Assembly: GCF_021390245.1 (NCBI RefSeq)
Contig: NZ_JAJUXH010000020.1
Span: forward strand, 116,470-180,469
Direction: 5' to 3'
Length of the DNA: 64,000 nt
From: Dyadobacter sp. CY323
Lineage (GTDB): Bacteria > Bacteroidota > Bacteroidia > Cytophagales > Spirosomataceae
Under the pieces are notes generated by a model that worked only from the letters and a program-made list of their open reading frames with translations, searched no databases and was not told the DNA's origin. Each line of letters opens with the position of its first letter. The first letter of the stretch is position 1. This document shows positions 25,849-33,944 of this stretch, one piece after another. A program made the position numbers and the translations under genes.

Positions 25849-26664
25849 TTAAACTGCTACGTGATTATCTCTAAGAGCCTCATTTAACGAAGTTTTTAGA
25901 TCTGTGCTCGGCTTTCTCTTTCCGATAATAAGTGCACATGGAACGTGGTACGTACCTGCTGCAAATTCCTTAGGCAGTGTGCCTGGAATTACTACACAGT
26001 CTTCAGGAACGTAACCTTTATACTCAATAGGCTCAGGACCAGTAACATCAATTATTTTAGAACTTCCGGTGATGGTTACCCCCGCGCCCAAAACTGCTCT
26101 TTTTCCAATGCGAGCGCCTTCTACAACAATGCAGCGGGAACCAATAAATGCTCCATCTTCAACGATTACGGGTGAAGCCTGCACAGGTTCGAGTACGCCG
26201 CCGATGCCCACTCCCCCACTTAAGTGGACATTCTTGCCAATTTGTGCGCAACTGCCAACTGTGGCCCAGGTGTCAACCATTGTTCCCTCGTCAATGTATG
26301 CACCTATATTTACATAGGATGGCATAAGCACAACTCCTTTAGATATGTATGCGCCATATCTTGCGACTGCAGGTGGAACAACCCGCACGCCGAGTTTGTC
26401 GTAACCACTTTTTAATTTCATCTTATCGTGGTATTCAAAAATACCGGCCTCACTAATCTCCATCTGTTGTATTGGGAAGTACAGGATGATCGCTTTTTTT
26501 AGCGATTCATTGACAATCCAGGTTCCGTCTTCTGCCGGTTCCGCGACACGCAACCTACCCTTGTCAACCTCTTCGATAATATCTCTGATGAATTGTTTGG
26601 TTGACTCTTCTTTTAAGAGCTCGCGGTTCGACCAATAAGATTCAATTTGTTCTGTAAAACTCAT
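25849..26664 (-). CDS. dapD: 2,3,4,5-tetrahydropyridine-2,6-dicarboxylate N-succinyltransferase
   Basis: A 271-residue DapD, which succinylates tetrahydrodipicolinate in the lysine and meso-diaminopimelate pathway needed for peptidoglycan. The N-terminal helical domain is followed by left-handed beta-helix hexapeptide repeats from about residue 110 to 205 (SYVNIGAYIDEGTMVDTWATV reflects the family core; VGIGGVLEPVQASPVIVEDG is also conserved) and a C-terminal segment ending in a short charged tail. Length fits the family. It is a single gene with its own terminator and about 360 bp upstream shared with the divergent gap gene. Confidence 0.96.
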   Translation of the reverse strand: MSFTEQIESYWSNRELLKEESTKQFIRDIIEEVDKGRLRVAEPAEDGTWIVNESLKKAIILYFPIQQMEISEAGIFEYHDKMKLKSGYDKLGVRVVPPAVARYGAYISKGVVLMPSYVNIGAYIDEGTMVDTWATVGSCAQIGKNVHLSGGVGIGGVLEPVQASPVIVEDGAFIGSRCIVVEGARIGKRAVLGAGVTITGSSKIIDVTGPEPIEYKGYVPEDCVVIPGTLPKEFAAGTYHVPCALIIGKRKPSTDLKTSLNEALRDNHVAV

Positions 26665-27028
26665 GTTAAAGTAAAAGATTAATTAAAAACATTTAAAGCG
26701 CACTAAATCAATATGTTAACAAATAGACGAGAATAATATATTACTTCATTTTTACCACGGTCATTAACATAGGATTGCTAGTGTGTCTTATAATTAAAGA
26801 TAAGCTGAACAGAGAGTAAATCCAATAAAATATAATCAAAGCACCCTAATAAAGAAGGAAAAGTAAATGCCAGCTATTTTAGTAAATTAGTAAAAATTCC
26901 TAGCATGGTGTTTACTAATTTTAATAGCAATATCGTTTTATTAACTTAGATGTATTAATAAACCCCCTAATCCTTTAGATACGGCTACATTTTCTTTATT
27001 TTTGCGGCAAATAAATAATCAAAAAGAT
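26665..27028. other. Divergent promoter region of dapD and gap
   Basis: A 364-bp, very AT-rich region between divergent genes. Besides the gap -7 candidate at 26997-27004, no open frame, hairpin or clear repeat was seen. It presumably holds promoters for both genes. Confidence 0.6.
26997..27004 (+). promoter_or_regulatory. Candidate -7 element of gap
   Basis: TATTTTTG matches the Bacteroidota -7 consensus TAnnTTTG and lies 24 nt upstream of the gap ATG. A TTTA at about 26974-26977 is at an acceptable distance for the -33 element. Confidence 0.5.
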
Positions 27029-28042
27029 ATGTCTACAGTTAAAGTTGCAATCAATGGATTTGGCCGTATTGGCCGCCTAGTTTATCGTCAGATTTACAAT
27101 ATGGAGGGCATAGATATCGTCGCTATAAATGACTTGACGAGCCCAAAGGTCTTAGCACACCTTTTAAAATATGATACAGCACAAGGCCGTTTTGACGCCG
27201 ATGTAACATCCACCGACAATTCAGTTGTTGTCAATGGTGAAAACATAGTAATATATGCACAACGTGATCCTGCACAAATTCCCTGGGGATCACATGATGT
27301 TGATGTAGTGCTTGAATGTACCGGTTTTTTCACTAGCCAGGAGTCAGCGAGCGCACACATTACTGCAGGTGCAAAGAAAGTGGTAATCTCCGCTCCTGCT
27401 ACCGGTGATCTTAAAACCATCGTCTTCAATGTAAATCATGACATTCTTGACGGTTCTGAGACCATTATCAGCGGAGCATCTTGCACAACAAACTGTCTTG
27501 CTCCGATGGCGCAAGTACTTGAAGAGAAATTTGGCATCGTAAATGGCTTGATGACTACCATTCACGCCTACACAAATGACCAAAATACCCAGGATTCACC
27601 GCACGCGAAGGGTGATTTGAGAAGAGCCCGCGCTGCTGCACAGAATATTGTTCCCAACAGCACAGGAGCTGCAAAAGCGATCGGTTTAGTACTTCCTTCC
27701 TTGAAAGGCAAGCTTGACGGATCTGCTCAACGTGTTCCTACATTGACAGGTTCATTGACCGAATTGACAGTTATTCTTGGAAAAGAAACAACTGTTGAAG
27801 AAATCAATGCAGCAATGAAAGCGGCTTCAAACGAAAGTTATGGTTATACAGAAGATGAAATCGTTAGCAGCGACATTATTGGAATCAGCTACGGATCCCT
27901 GTTCGACGCGACACAAACTAGAGTTCAGAAAGTAGGTGGTACTCAGCTGGTTAGAACTGTGAGCTGGTATGACAATGAAATGTCTTACGTTTCTCAATTG
28001 GTAAGAACAGTTTACTACTTCGCCAGCCTGATCGGGAAGTAA
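27029..28042 (+). CDS. gap: Glyceraldehyde-3-phosphate dehydrogenase, type I
   Basis: A 337-residue enzyme of glycolysis/gluconeogenesis converting glyceraldehyde 3-phosphate to 1,3-bisphosphoglycerate with NAD. The start is the ATG at 27029 (MSTVKVAINGFGRIGRLV); an in-frame TTG at 27002 lies inside the promoter and is rejected. The Rossmann motif NGFGRIGR is near residue 9, and the active-site cysteine C152 sits in SGASCTTNCLAPM. The C-terminal catalytic domain ends with SWYDNEMSYVSQLVRTVYYF. The gene is monocistronic, bounded by its own promoter and a strong bidirectional terminator. Confidence 0.98.
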   Translation: MSTVKVAINGFGRIGRLVYRQIYNMEGIDIVAINDLTSPKVLAHLLKYDTAQGRFDADVTSTDNSVVVNGENIVIYAQRDPAQIPWGSHDVDVVLECTGFFTSQESASAHITAGAKKVVISAPATGDLKTIVFNVNHDILDGSETIISGASCTTNCLAPMAQVLEEKFGIVNGLMTTIHAYTNDQNTQDSPHAKGDLRRARAAAQNIVPNSTGAAKAIGLVLPSLKGKLDGSAQRVPTLTGSLTELTVILGKETTVEEINAAMKAASNESYGYTEDEIVSSDIIGISYGSLFDATQTRVQKVGGTQLVRTVSWYDNEMSYVSQLVRTVYYFASLIGK

Positions 28043-28060
28043 TTTTTAAGTTAATACAGG

Positions 28061-28100
28061 TAAAAAAGCCGGCCAGATCCCATTCTGGCCGGCTTTTTTA
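28061..28100. terminator. Bidirectional terminator between gap and trmB
   Basis: A 17-bp perfect inverted repeat, with core AAAAAAGCCGGCCAGA at 28062-28077 and its complement at 28084-28099, around a 6-nt loop. The A-rich left arm and T-rich right arm make it a terminator for both convergent genes, gap (stop 28042) and trmB (stop 28103). Confidence 0.95.
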
Positions 28101-28102
28101 CT

Positions 28103-28771
28103 TTAATGCATATTAACCACCTCCGCTTTAATGTATTTAATGGTATGCCCTTTTGATGTAAAAATACCTTCATAATGCGTTTTCACACCAAAATGCTCAT
28201 CCAAAAGTTGGGACTGATAAAGGTCATCCGTGAATTCAAGGATGTTAAAGTGCCCGCACTTTGCAAGTGAATCCAAGCTGTATTCAAAAAGGAACGAGCT
28301 ATCCGTTTTTAAGCAAAATATCCCTTTAGTTTTTAAAAATCCCGCGTATTTTTCTAAAAACGTGGGGTTGGTCAGGCGTTTGTTTTCGTCCCGATCGCGT
28401 ACCTGTGGGTCCGGGTGGATCAACCAGATTTCACTCAATTCCTTTTCCTCGAAAAACTCATGAGAATATTGAATTCCACCCCGCAAAAAAGCAACATTCG
28501 TTAGATTAAGCTCACTGGCCAGCGCGCTTCCCCTGGCTATGCGGTCACCTTTAATATCCATTCCAACAAAATTTTTGTCAGAAAACACTTTGCCAAGTCC
28601 AACCGTGTACTCTCCTTTTCCACAAGCCAACTCCACTACAATTGGGTTCGAGTTCTCAAAATAAAGCTCATTCCACTTTCCCTTAATTCCTGAATAAAGT
28701 GGTTTTCCCGCCTGAATTACATTGTCTGCACCTTCATTGAACTGGTAATGATGCAATTTCCTTCTCGCCAT
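28103..28771 (-). CDS. trmB: tRNA (guanine-N7-)-methyltransferase
   Basis: A 222-residue SAM-dependent methyltransferase that makes m7G46 in tRNA. Family features are VVELACGKGEYTVGL (SAM motif I, near residue 45), NFVGMDIKGDRIARG, and the TrmB signature EIWLIHPDPQVRDRDENKRLT around residue 115-135. The C-terminal T-x-x-E-type region is represented by HYEGIFTSKGHTIKYI. It is cotranscribed with folC (9-nt gap) and is the last gene of the tonB-like/folC/trmB operon, ending at a shared terminator. Confidence 0.96.
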   Translation of the reverse strand: MARRKLHHYQFNEGADNVIQAGKPLYSGIKGKWNELYFENSNPIVVELACGKGEYTVGLGKVFSDKNFVGMDIKGDRIARGSALASELNLTNVAFLRGGIQYSHEFFEEKELSEIWLIHPDPQVRDRDENKRLTNPTFLEKYAGFLKTKGIFCLKTDSSFLFEYSLDSLAKCGHFNILEFTDDLYQSQLLDEHFGVKTHYEGIFTSKGHTIKYIKAEVVNMH

Positions 28772-28780
28772 TCTATTTAA

Positions 28781-30082
28781 TTATAAGTTTTTAAGATCTG
28801 CCACCACGAAAGTACTCCCACCAACGTAAATGATGTCGTCAGATGAAGCCTCACTTAGTGCCTGATTTAAGGCTTCATTCACATCGCCGAAGACTTTGCC
28901 AAACAAACCCTGTTTTGCGGCAGTCAAGCTAAGTTCTGATACGTTAAGCGCCCGTGTGTTTGATGGCTGGCAAAAATAGTAATCAGCATCAACTGGGAAT
29001 AGCTTTAACATCCCTGTAATATCCTTGTCACCTACAAAACCCAGCACAAACCGTTTCCTAGTGTGCGGAAGCATTTCAAATTGTTCAATCGTTTCACTCA
29101 AACCGGCTGAATTATGCGCCGTATCGCAATACACAACTGGTGACGTTTGTAATAACTGCCACCTGCCTTTAAGGCCCGTCAGTTTAACCACAGACTTCAT
29201 TGCAGAGTAGACGGAATCTTCACTTATCGACCAACCGCCTGACTTTAGAATCTCAACTACGCTCAGGACGCCCGCGATATTTTTTGTTTGATATGAACCG
29301 GTAAGGTCCAACTCCAGACCAGCCCATGCGAGTTTTCCTGAGATATTGTCCCAAATATTCAGATTCGATCTCCCGTCTTCCATCCCGATGGATTCCACTC
29401 TGAATCTCTCAGAACTAAAAGAGAGTGGCGCATCGACTTCATTTGCTTTACCAGTCAATACTGCGCTGACTTCTTCATTTTGATATTCACTGATTACAAC
29501 CGGTACACCCTCCTTAATGATACCAGCCTTTTCTGATGCGATTAACGGCAGAGTGTCCCCCAAAAACTGCATATGGTCATAACTGATGTTGGTTATAACA
29601 GATACTTCCGGGGTAATCACATTGGTCGAGTCGAGCCGGCCGCCCATACCTACCTCTATGACAGCTACATCCACATTGCATTGCGCAAAATAGTCAAATG
29701 CCATGGCCACAGTCACTTCGAAAAAAGAAGGGTTTAAGCTTTCAATGTTAGATTTCTGACCTGCTGTAAATTGAACGATAAAATCTTCCGAAACAAATGC
29801 ACCGTTCACCCTTATACGTTCCCGAAAGTCCTTTAAATGCGGAGACGTGTACAAGCCGACGCGATAGCCAGCCTGTTGGAGAATTGCTGCCAGCATATGT
29901 GACGTGCTACCCTTCCCATTTGTCCCCGCAACATGGATTGTACGATATTTGTTTTGAGGATCCCCAAGAGATCTGCAAAGCTCTTGTGTAGTATAAAGGC
30001 CCGGCTTGAAAGCACGGGCCCCTATGTTCTGAAAAACCGGTAATCTGCTATACAGGTAATCGATCGTTTCCTGATAATTCAT
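28781..30082 (-). CDS. folC: Bifunctional folylpolyglutamate synthase / dihydrofolate synthase
   Basis: A 433-residue Mur-ligase-type enzyme adding glutamate to dihydropteroate and folates. The ATP-binding P-loop is VAGTNGKGSTSHML (about residues 51-64), followed by GLYTSPHLKDFRERIRVNG and VIEVGMGGRLDSTNVI, both classic FolC motifs. The central-domain motif SYDHMQFLGDTL and the C-terminal CDTAHNSAGL are also present. Length fits the family. It lies 6 nt downstream of the TonB-like gene and 9 nt upstream of trmB. Confidence 0.96.
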   Translation of the reverse strand: MNYQETIDYLYSRLPVFQNIGARAFKPGLYTTQELCRSLGDPQNKYRTIHVAGTNGKGSTSHMLAAILQQAGYRVGLYTSPHLKDFRERIRVNGAFVSEDFIVQFTAGQKSNIESLNPSFFEVTVAMAFDYFAQCNVDVAVIEVGMGGRLDSTNVITPEVSVITNISYDHMQFLGDTLPLIASEKAGIIKEGVPVVISEYQNEEVSAVLTGKANEVDAPLSFSSERFRVESIGMEDGRSNLNIWDNISGKLAWAGLELDLTGSYQTKNIAGVLSVVEILKSGGWSISEDSVYSAMKSVVKLTGLKGRWQLLQTSPVVYCDTAHNSAGLSETIEQFEMLPHTRKRFVLGFVGDKDITGMLKLFPVDADYYFCQPSNTRALNVSELSLTAAKQGLFGKVFGDVNEALNQALSEASSDDIIYVGGSTFVVADLKNL

Positions 30083-30088
30083 TATTAC

Positions 30089-31015
30089 TTATCGAGAGCG
30101 TATTTTGAATGTGATTGTTCCAACTGATTCGTCTGGTACATTAGACGATTTTGGGATGAAAGTCAGATCTCTCACTGCGCTTTTGTATTTATTAACGACT
30201 GCGTAATCCGTGACCGTAGTACTTTGCGTAACGATGTTTTTCACCCGCCCATTACGGTCAACAGTAATTTTGAATGTAATATCACCCGTAGCATCGGAAT
30301 TATCATCCACAACCGGCCTTCTCGACCAGCTCCATCCTGACAAATTTAACCCAACCGCAGTTCCGCCTCCACCGCCTTCACCTTTGTAAGTTTTTGCAAA
30401 AAGGCTACCCGTCTTAGACCCTTTATCGCCAACTCCTTCGGCATCATCCCCATTATTGTTTCCGCCGACCCCACTCTTTGTGCCGGTGGTTCCATTACTT
30501 CCGGATTTGCTTCCAGACGATTTTGTAAACAATGCATCTTTATTAACTGCTTTTTCGGGTGCAGGCTTTGAAACCGGAGCCGACGCGCTTTCACTTCCAG
30601 TTGACTTTTTGACATCTGTTTTTTCAGGAGCTTCAACCGGGCTTTCAACTTTGGAAGCTATTACTGGCTTTTCCGCAACAGTCTTAACCGGCTTCGGAGA
30701 CTCAATTTTAGGCGGTGTGGGAGGCGTTGGCTTGGGTGTAGCAACTGACTTCACCTTTTTCACTTCATCCGCGTCAGCTTTCATGTTTTCGGCCACCTTG
30801 CTATCATTTGGCTTATTAAAGGTCTGTACATCGCCTTTACCAACCTTACTCGTTCCATAGTTCACCTCCACAAAAAGCTCCATTGGCTCCACCTTTGGCA
30901 AGGAAGAGTTCAAACGGATAAAGAAAAACAAGCCAAGCATGGCTGCAGTAAGTCCGAAGGACCAGGCCCAGGAAATTGCGATTCGTTGTCGATCTTCTGC
31001 CTGTAATGTAATCAT
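30089..31015 (-). CDS. TonB-like energy transducer
   Basis: A 308-residue protein with one membrane segment (about residues 12-32), a long Pro/Lys/Ser/Gly-rich linker (about 60-215, including repeated KP, EKP and GG stretches) and a C-terminal domain with TGDITFKITVDRNGRVKNIV, like TonB C-terminal domains. The usual role is to transmit proton-motive energy from ExbB/ExbD to outer-membrane receptors. ExbB/ExbD-like genes are not seen in the window. It opens an operon with folC and trmB. A TolA-like function is a possible alternative. Confidence 0.82.
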   Translation of the reverse strand: MITLQAEDRQRIAISWAWSFGLTAAMLGLFFFIRLNSSLPKVEPMELFVEVNYGTSKVGKGDVQTFNKPNDSKVAENMKADADEVKKVKSVATPKPTPPTPPKIESPKPVKTVAEKPVIASKVESPVEAPEKTDVKKSTGSESASAPVSKPAPEKAVNKDALFTKSSGSKSGSNGTTGTKSGVGGNNNGDDAEGVGDKGSKTGSLFAKTYKGEGGGGGTAVGLNLSGWSWSRRPVVDDNSDATGDITFKITVDRNGRVKNIVTQSTTVTDYAVVNKYKSAVRDLTFIPKSSNVPDESVGTITFKIRSR

Positions 31016-31074
31016 TGCTCTATTCGGTAATTTCTCTCGAAAACGTAAATTTAGACAAATTCGTATATAACAAA

Positions 31075-31097
31075 AAAGGAAGCCAGCGGCCTCCTTT
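31075..31097 (-). terminator. Terminator after the HU/SPOR gene
   Basis: AAAGGA (31075-31080) and TCCTTT (31092-31097) with inner GCC/GGC pairs and one mismatch form a hairpin; on the minus strand it ends in six T. It lies 17 nt past the stop codon at 31115 and makes the TonB-like gene start a new transcript. Confidence 0.8.
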
Positions 31098-31114
31098 AAA
31101 GAAATTTCTTAATG

Positions 31115-32206
31115 TTATTTTTTCTCTAATACCCATCCGGCTTCACCTATCACCTCTTTTAGCCTGGCGGATGCGCGATATGCTTCTCTCTCACTCTCGT
31201 ACGCGCTGATTGCTACTTTTACTTTTCTGCTGTATTTGTTCGCCGGGATAATGAATGCGTCGTTGAACCCCTTTTTATTAAGGTCCGCTAACAAAACATT
31301 CGCCTGTTTTTGTCCCTTAAAAGCACCTGCGATCACATAAAAGTTACCATCTGTCGCTGGTACTGCCTTTGTTTCCGGCACAGATGTTACTGCCGCAGAA
31401 CCTTTTTCGGGGAGCACTTCTGCCGCATTTGAAGTTGTAACGGAATTAACAACGACTGAATCAACCTCCGTTATGGTCGGCTCAACATTTGACGTTGGTG
31501 CAACTTCCTTCTGAGCTATGACAGGCTCTTTCAAAACAACTTTATCTGCAACCTCTGCGGGCTTTGACTTGAAGAGCTCAGTAAAAGGATTTAATGTACT
31601 GCGAATTTCACTTTCAGAAGAATTAACGACAAAGAAGCTCAAACCGCAGAGCAGACCTATAAACACGGCTGCTGCTGCCCATCCTACCCATTTAACTGGT
31701 TTCCGTTTGTAATTATCCGGTAGTTCAAGCACCTCTACATCCTCGTTAGCGTAGCTCTCAGAGGCAATGGCAGTACTGACCTTGTTATTAAATGTACGAA
31801 CTTTTACCTTTTCAAATCCATACCAATCATCTTTGAAACACTTATCATTGTTAGGTTCAAAAACGAGTTTACCCTCCACGTTTTTATTAAACTCACCGAT
31901 CCCCGAAATGCCAGCTCTTCCTTCTGCTTCCAGTTCATTCCTGAGTGATTCCGTATACTTCTTCACATATTCGACAGCCTCCAGATGCGACAAATTCTCA
32001 TGCCGTGAAATGTAATTGGCCAGCAATCCATCGTCCAGCTTAAGGTATTCGTTAAATGCCAATTTCTTGACCGGAGGTGAAAAGAATCCTGAATTACTGT
32101 CGTAGGAAGCATGAATCTGGTGAGAAAGTAAGGCACCAAATCCTGGAATTATAACAAATTCATATTCCCCTACTAGTTTTCGGATTACCGTTTCGACTGC
32201 TATCAT
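31115..32206 (-). CDS. HU-CCDC81-like domain and SPOR domain membrane protein
   Basis: A 363-residue protein. Residues about 1-60 and 60-130 resemble the two bacterial HU-like CCDC81 domains (VIIPGFGALLSHQIHASY; GRAGISGIGEFNKNVEGKLVF), a predicted membrane segment follows (about 178-198, WAAAAVFIGLLCGLSFFV), then a variable linker and a C-terminal SPOR domain (about 285-360, FYVIAGAFKGQKQANVLLADL), which binds denuded peptidoglycan. Such proteins are typical of Bacteroidota and link a cytoplasmic HU-like module to septal peptidoglycan. It lies 30 nt downstream of an outer-membrane barrel gene; together with the TPR gene upstream it forms a putative envelope operon. Confidence 0.85.
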   Translation of the reverse strand: MIAVETVIRKLVGEYEFVIIPGFGALLSHQIHASYDSNSGFFSPPVKKLAFNEYLKLDDGLLANYISRHENLSHLEAVEYVKKYTESLRNELEAEGRAGISGIGEFNKNVEGKLVFEPNNDKCFKDDWYGFEKVKVRTFNNKVSTAIASESYANEDVEVLELPDNYKRKPVKWVGWAAAAVFIGLLCGLSFFVVNSSESEIRSTLNPFTELFKSKPAEVADKVVLKEPVIAQKEVAPTSNVEPTITEVDSVVVNSVTTSNAAEVLPEKGSAAVTSVPETKAVPATDGNFYVIAGAFKGQKQANVLLADLNKKGFNDAFIIPANKYSRKVKVAISAYESEREAYRASARLKEVIGEAGWVLEKK

Positions 32207-32236
32207 GAAGCGCTGTTTGGAGTTAACTTTACGAAG

Positions 32237-33907
32237 TTAAAAAGAAAATGATAATCCTCCAATAAAGTTTAGCCCCTGCTGTGGGTAGTACTGGTAGCGC
32301 TGATATTGCTTACCAAGCACATTATTAAGTGCTACAAAAGCAGAGAAGTTCCTGGTTAACAGGTAGTCAATCTTCACATTTAAATCTGCGATTACCGGTA
32401 ATTTAGTCACAACTCCTGTCTGAAAATTTTTGGCTTTTATCCCTCTAAGCATGTAAAAATCTGCTGTCACAAACAGTTTTTTACTAATGCTAAGTGCATT
32501 AAACCAGTTTAATGTAAGATCCGGACGATGCCATGCATCCTCAACGTTGTCAACTGCATAATCAAAGAAATTAACTTTAAGCGAAGTCTTAAACAAATCG
32601 TTATAGTTGTAACCGGCCTGGGCTGATATTGTCAGCACCTTGGTTTTTCCATTATCATAAATGATCGAAAACCGGGAGGTATCAACCAGAGAGTTATTGA
32701 AGTTGTAAAAGTTGCGATAAGCTGTGTAAGCTACTTTACCTTCGTAGTTTAAGCCGCTTGATGTCTCTCCTTTAACACCAGCGCTGTATTCAGCACTTTT
32801 TTCTGTGTTCACGATCAACACATTCGGACCCAGCCACTGATTCTCGCTCAGCATACTTTTTAAAGTGTTACGGACAATATCACCATTCCAACCCGCAAAG
32901 ATGTGCAAACCGGTAAATGGTGACACATCCAGATTGACTGCGGGAAATGCTTTTGTTTTATTGATATCCAACTGGTTATCGGTTTCGTTAACAGCGTTAA
33001 CCCCGGCAGAAACTGAGAATACATCAGTTACATATTTAAACGTCGGCTTGACCCGAAAAAGGTTTCTGTTGTATGTAAACTGATCGACCCGCTGCGAAAC
33101 GAATGCGTCCGCCTCCAGCAATGCAAAGAAAGTTTCTGAAATGGGCACAGATGCAGTCAGCTTAGTGCCCCAATCCAGTTCCGATGCACTGTAACGGTCT
33201 CTAAGCGTGCTCAAACTTGTCTTTACAGAATAATCCACCAGTACAGAAGCATCCGTGTTCTCAAAACTTAAATTTGCTCCAAATTGATTGATTGTCTGCC
33301 GGATCGTATCTCGGTCAACCTCCACGCCCTCGGGCTGCGGCTTATAACCGTAGAAATAATAGTTCTTCCGATCGTAATCGATGCCAGCTTCAACTTTATA
33401 CTTGCTGCGGATATATTTCCCGCCAACTTTAAAATTTGTACCCGCATTAGCCGAATTCTTTCCGTCTACCGGACCGTTGGCTGCTGAAAGATGTTTGAGC
33501 TGAGTAGTAAAAGCGAGATCCTCAGAAGGACGTCCGCCTACAAAGGCTTCACCCAGAAACCTTCCGTAATTTCCCCCTCCCAGCTTCACATAATTATTCA
33601 GGACATCGGGTTCATCCTTTCTGCTGTTTTCGTCTGACGACGCGCCGACAGCAGGGGTAAGTTTTGGGGACGATATGTTAATCTGCGGGTCAATAATCTC
33701 GTATGCAACCTTCTTTTTACCGGTTTCGCCTTGAATGGGCTGAACTTTGTCAAAAACGCGGTTGGCGGGAGCAAATTCAATACTTTTTTCCTTTACTATC
33801 TCATAAGTTTGGCTCTCAATTTCACCTTTCTGCGCGACCACAAAATGCGATGAGAAGCCTAGCATAAGTAAGAAAAAGGAAGAACGTAATAGATTGGAAT
33901 TCGTCAT
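32237..33907 (-). CDS. Outer-membrane beta-barrel protein, TonB-dependent-receptor-like
   Basis: A 556-residue protein with a signal peptide (MTNSNLLRSSFFLLMLGFSS..., cleaved near SHFVVAQ). About 100 residues that may form a short N-terminal region are followed by repeated amphipathic strands (for example VKLGGGNYGRFLGEAFVGG and VGGKYIRSKYKVEAGIDYD) and a terminal strand ending in GGLSFSF, the typical C-terminal Phe of outer-membrane barrels. A full plug domain is not evident, so it is a receptor-like barrel and not a typical SusC. It lies 37 nt downstream of the large TPR gene. Function unknown. Confidence 0.78.
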   Translation of the reverse strand: MTNSNLLRSSFFLLMLGFSSHFVVAQKGEIESQTYEIVKEKSIEFAPANRVFDKVQPIQGETGKKKVAYEIIDPQINISSPKLTPAVGASSDENSRKDEPDVLNNYVKLGGGNYGRFLGEAFVGGRPSEDLAFTTQLKHLSAANGPVDGKNSANAGTNFKVGGKYIRSKYKVEAGIDYDRKNYYFYGYKPQPEGVEVDRDTIRQTINQFGANLSFENTDASVLVDYSVKTSLSTLRDRYSASELDWGTKLTASVPISETFFALLEADAFVSQRVDQFTYNRNLFRVKPTFKYVTDVFSVSAGVNAVNETDNQLDINKTKAFPAVNLDVSPFTGLHIFAGWNGDIVRNTLKSMLSENQWLGPNVLIVNTEKSAEYSAGVKGETSSGLNYEGKVAYTAYRNFYNFNNSLVDTSRFSIIYDNGKTKVLTISAQAGYNYNDLFKTSLKVNFFDYAVDNVEDAWHRPDLTLNWFNALSISKKLFVTADFYMLRGIKAKNFQTGVVTKLPVIADLNVKIDYLLTRNFSAFVALNNVLGKQYQRYQYYPQQGLNFIGGLSFSF

Positions 33908-33944
33908 GAGTACTAATATTTTCTGTTTACCTTAACTGGGGTGG